Assembly: GCF_044430645.1 (NCBI RefSeq)
Contig: NZ_JAWUDN010000011.1
Location: 60,969 to 124,968, forward strand
Direction: 5' to 3'
DNA: 64,000 nt
Source of the DNA: Ewingella allii
Lineage (GTDB): Bacteria > Pseudomonadota > Gammaproteobacteria > Enterobacterales > Enterobacteriaceae
The notes below the pieces were generated by a model. It did no database searches. It had not been told where the DNA came from and was given only the letters and a program-made list of their open reading frames with translations. Shown here in pieces: positions 62,176 through 64,000 of the stretch (position 1 is its first letter; each line of letters opens with the position of its first letter). The translations under genes and the position numbers were made by a program.

Positions 62176-63003
62176 TTGGATACGGAATTACTGAAAACCT
62201 TTTTGGAGGTGAGTAGAACGCGCCACTTTGGTAGAGCCGCTGAATCCCTCTATTTAACGCAATCAGCAGTCAGTTTTCGCATCCGCCAATTGGAGACCCA
62301 GCTTGGGGCAAATTTATTCACACGCCATCGCAATAACATTCGCTTAACGCCCGCTGGCGAGCGTTTACTTCCGTATGCTGAAAACCTCATGTCCACCTGG
62401 CAAATGGCAAAAAAAGAGGTTGTACGCTCTCTACAGCACACAGAATTGTCTATCGGGGCTACGGCTTCGCTCTGGGAAGCCTATCTAACGCCTTGGTTGC
62501 AATCTCTTTACACCCAGCGTGAAGCATTGCGCCTCGAAGCACGCGTGGCACTGCGGCACTCTCTGGTTAAGCAACTGCATGAAAGACAGCTAGATCTCCT
62601 CATCACCACAGAACCACCCAAGATGGATGAGCTTTCCAGCCAGCTGCTAGGTAATTTCTCGTTACGTCTTTTCGCTTCAGCCAAGCACGATAAGACCGAG
62701 CATGCGCCGTACGTGCGTTTGGAATGGGGTGCAGATTTCACGCAACAAGAAAGCAAAATGCAGACCAATGAGCAGGAACCTGTCCTAACCACCACGTCAG
62801 CACACCTGACGCGCCAGTTGTTAGAGACTACCGGAGGCTGTGCTTATCTGCCGACACATTGGGCAAAAGAGTACCCACAATTGTCGCCTTACCATGAGAT
62901 CCCTCCTGTTATTCGGCCTCTATATGCCGTGTGGCTACAAAGCAGCGATCAGCAGGTGTTGATTCGTCAATTGCTCAAAACGCCTTTAATGACCCACCTG
63001 TGA
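62176..63003 (+). CDS. hdfR: LysR-type regulator HdfR (TTG start)
   Basis: A 275-residue LysR regulator; in E. coli it represses flhDC. The N-terminal helix-turn-helix region (DTELLKTFLEVSRTRHFGRAAESLYLTQSAVSFRIRQLE, residues 2-40) is nearly identical to E. coli; the effector domain is more divergent. The start is TTG at 62176, with TTGGAGATAG upstream (GGAG six bases away). The TTG at 62164 overlaps that site. The order maoP-hdfR-tRNA-rrn is conserved. Confidence 0.93.
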   Translation: MDTELLKTFLEVSRTRHFGRAAESLYLTQSAVSFRIRQLETQLGANLFTRHRNNIRLTPAGERLLPYAENLMSTWQMAKKEVVRSLQHTELSIGATASLWEAYLTPWLQSLYTQREALRLEARVALRHSLVKQLHERQLDLLITTEPPKMDELSSQLLGNFSLRLFASAKHDKTEHAPYVRLEWGADFTQQESKMQTNEQEPVLTTTSAHLTRQLLETTGGCAYLPTHWAKEYPQLSPYHEIPPVIRPLYAVWLQSSDQQVLIRQLLKTPLMTHL

Positions 63004-63021
63004 TGATTTAGCGCAGTACCT

Positions 63022-63278
63022 TTAAGCTCTCCCGTAAACGTTCATTGCATCAATTTCAATAACTTTATTCGGCATCATTGGCGCAATTGAAAGCATTAAA
63101 GCGCCTTTAATTCCTTCACTTCGCCACTCTTTCATCCCTTCAAAATTGATCGAATATCCCACTCTGGGGATCCAGACACTCGCCATATTTGAGGGTTTTC
63201 CATCCAAAGATTGGTTGAAACTACGTCATAAACTAAAAGATAAATGATGAAAAAGCCTGTCTCACATTCGGGTTGTGG
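63022..63278 (-). pseudogene. RidA-like C-terminal remnant
   Basis: On the minus strand an 85-codon frame is open from a stop at 63279 to 63022. Its only usable ATG lies late (63207, 61 codons). The product contains VVSTNLWMDGKPSN and ends APMMPNKVIEIDAMNVYGRA, like the C-terminus of RidA/YjgF proteins (VEIEAIAV). No ribosome site and no N-terminal RidA half were seen. This may be a decayed gene fragment or a chance frame; low confidence. Confidence 0.3.
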
Positions 63279-63347
63279 CTATTCTGTGAGCAAAATAAGA
63301 AGTGAGTGCGAGGAGATATTGGTAGGTTTGGTAGGTTTTTAAAGCAT

Positions 63348-63379
63348 AAAAAAAAGCCCTTCGCTTTCGCAAAGGGCCT
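63348..63379 (-). terminator. terminator of the rRNA operon
   Basis: On the minus strand GCCCTT..GC-TTTC-GC..AAGGGC forms a long stem with a run of eight T, 6 bases after tRNA-Trp. Confidence 0.85.
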
Positions 63380-63384
63380 TTATA

Positions 63385-63460
63385 TGGCAGGGGCGGAGAG
63401 ACTCGAACTCGCGACACCCGGTTTTGGAGACCGGTGCTCTACCAACTGAGCTACGCCCCT
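63385..63460 (-). tRNA. trpT: tRNA-Trp (anticodon CCA)
   Basis: A 76-base gene with encoded CCA, 5' AGGGGCGTAGCTCAG, anticodon loop CTCCAAA and T-arm GAGTTCGAGTC. Distal gene of the rrn operon. Confidence 0.97.
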
Positions 63461-63474
63461 AGATCCTGCTTAAC

Positions 63475-63504
63475 ATTATGCCTGCTAAGATTAGCAGGCA
63501 TAAT
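63475..63504. repeat. perfect palindrome in the Trp-Asp tRNA spacer
   Basis: ATTATGCCTGCTAA-GA-TTAGCAGGCATAAT is a perfect 14-bp inverted repeat with a 2-base centre, between two tRNA genes. It would form a hairpin in the precursor RNA. Confidence 0.8.
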
Positions 63505-63513
63505 TTAAATAAG

Positions 63514-63590
63514 TGGCGGAACGGACGGGGCTCGAACCCGCGACCCCCTGCGTGACAGGCAGGTATTCTAACCAACTGAACTACCGCTCC
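63514..63590 (-). tRNA. aspT: tRNA-Asp (anticodon GTC)
   Basis: A 77-base gene with encoded CCA, 5' GGAGCGGTAGTTCAG, anticodon loop CTGTCAC and T-arm GCGGGTTCGAGCCCC. It follows 5S rRNA, the arrangement of E. coli rrnC. Confidence 0.97.
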
Positions 63591-63714
63591 ACCGGTTCTT
63601 TCACCTACGCCAGAAATCGTCTGGTATAAGCTTGTTCCTGTTATCTTTCCTTGTCAGGGGAAAAGGAACACGTTCTTTCTAATCATCCGCTTATTCAGCA
63701 GATTTACTAATTTG

Positions 63715-63834
63715 ATGCCTGGCAGTTCCCTACTCTCGCATGGGGAGACCCCACACTACCATCGGCGCTACGGCGTTTCACTTCTGAGTTCGGCATGGGG
63801 TCAGGTGGGACCACCGCGCTAGTGCCGCCAGGCA
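63715..63834 (-). rRNA. rrf: 5S ribosomal RNA
   Basis: A 120-base gene, 5' TGCCTGGCGGCACTAGCGCG and 3' GAACTGCCAGGCAT, with the internal CCCATGCCGAACTCAGAAGT. Ends pair as expected. Minus strand, after 23S. Confidence 0.98.
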
Positions 63835-63954
63835 AATTCTTGTTATCCACACCGCATCCTCAGGCTTTCACCCTCGTACGCCATGCGAACCAATCTCGGA
63901 ACTTCGCTGAAAATCTCTTCTTAGTCTCTCAGACCAAAACACCTTCGGTGTTGT

Positions 63955-64000
63955 AAGGTTAAGCCTCTCGGGTCATTAGTACTGGTTAGCTCAATGCATC
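63955..64000 (-). rRNA. rrl: 23S ribosomal RNA, 3' end (partial)
   Basis: On the minus strand GATGCATTGAGCTAACCAGT ... GGCTTAACCTT matches the last bases of enterobacterial 23S rRNA; the gene continues beyond the right edge. Confidence 0.95.

Overview
The window is an ordinary chromosomal stretch of a member of the Enterobacterales. The protein families, operon order and RNA genes match the E. coli segment that runs from an rrn operon through ilv, rep, rho, the enterobacterial common antigen (ECA) genes, hem, cyaA, dap-xerC-uvrD and corA to pldA-recQ-pldB. Several details differ from E. coli: rffG/rffH and cyaY are missing from their usual places, glpTQ and dcrB sit beside yigL, glmZ has a sigma-54 promoter, and a degenerate intergenic palindrome family is present. 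This suggests a lineage outside Escherichia/Salmonella, perhaps Yersiniaceae- or Hafniaceae-like. That placement is inference; the genus was not determined.

Layout. Positions 1-3.4 kb hold the end of dcrB and the glycerol-3-phosphate pair glpT-glpQ behind a GlpR operator and CRP-like sites. 3.4-16.6 kb holds yigL, pldB, rhtB/rhtC, recQ, pldA, yigI, rarD, an abrB homologue, corA with a corL-like leader, a WbuC-type cupin, and uvrD with a LexA box. 16.7-20.1 kb is the overlapping dapF-yigA-xerC-yigB operon plus lptM. 20.3-27.3 kb holds cyaA (TTG start, CRP site) divergent from hemCDXY. 27.3-28.6 kb holds the sRNA gene glmZ with a sigma-54 promoter and three phased GlrR-type sites, then four tRNA genes (Arg, His, Leu, Pro). 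28.7-41.3 kb holds thrP (yifK) and the ECA cluster wecA-wzzE-wecBCDE-wzxE-wecF-wzyE-wecG. 41.5-49.0 kb holds rho, trxA, rhlB, gppA, rep and ppiC.

49.2-58.4 kb carries branched-chain amino acid synthesis: ilvC with divergent ilvY, then ilvLXGMEDA. The leader peptide, attenuator, 16-codon ilvX and an intact ilvG are all visible. 58.5-63.0 kb holds an MFS carrier, comM, maoP and hdfR. The right end is the distal part of an rRNA operon on the minus strand: the 23S 3' end, 5S, tRNA-Asp and tRNA-Trp.

The functional themes are core metabolism and envelope biogenesis. I saw no prophage, insertion sequence, CRISPR array, toxin-antitoxin pair or defence system. The observations most worth checking are regulatory or absence-type: the glmZ control region, the missing rffGH and cyaY, the repeats that abut stop codons, the corA leader, a long unexplained hairpin between wbuC and uvrD, and a RidA-like remnant next to the rRNA operon.
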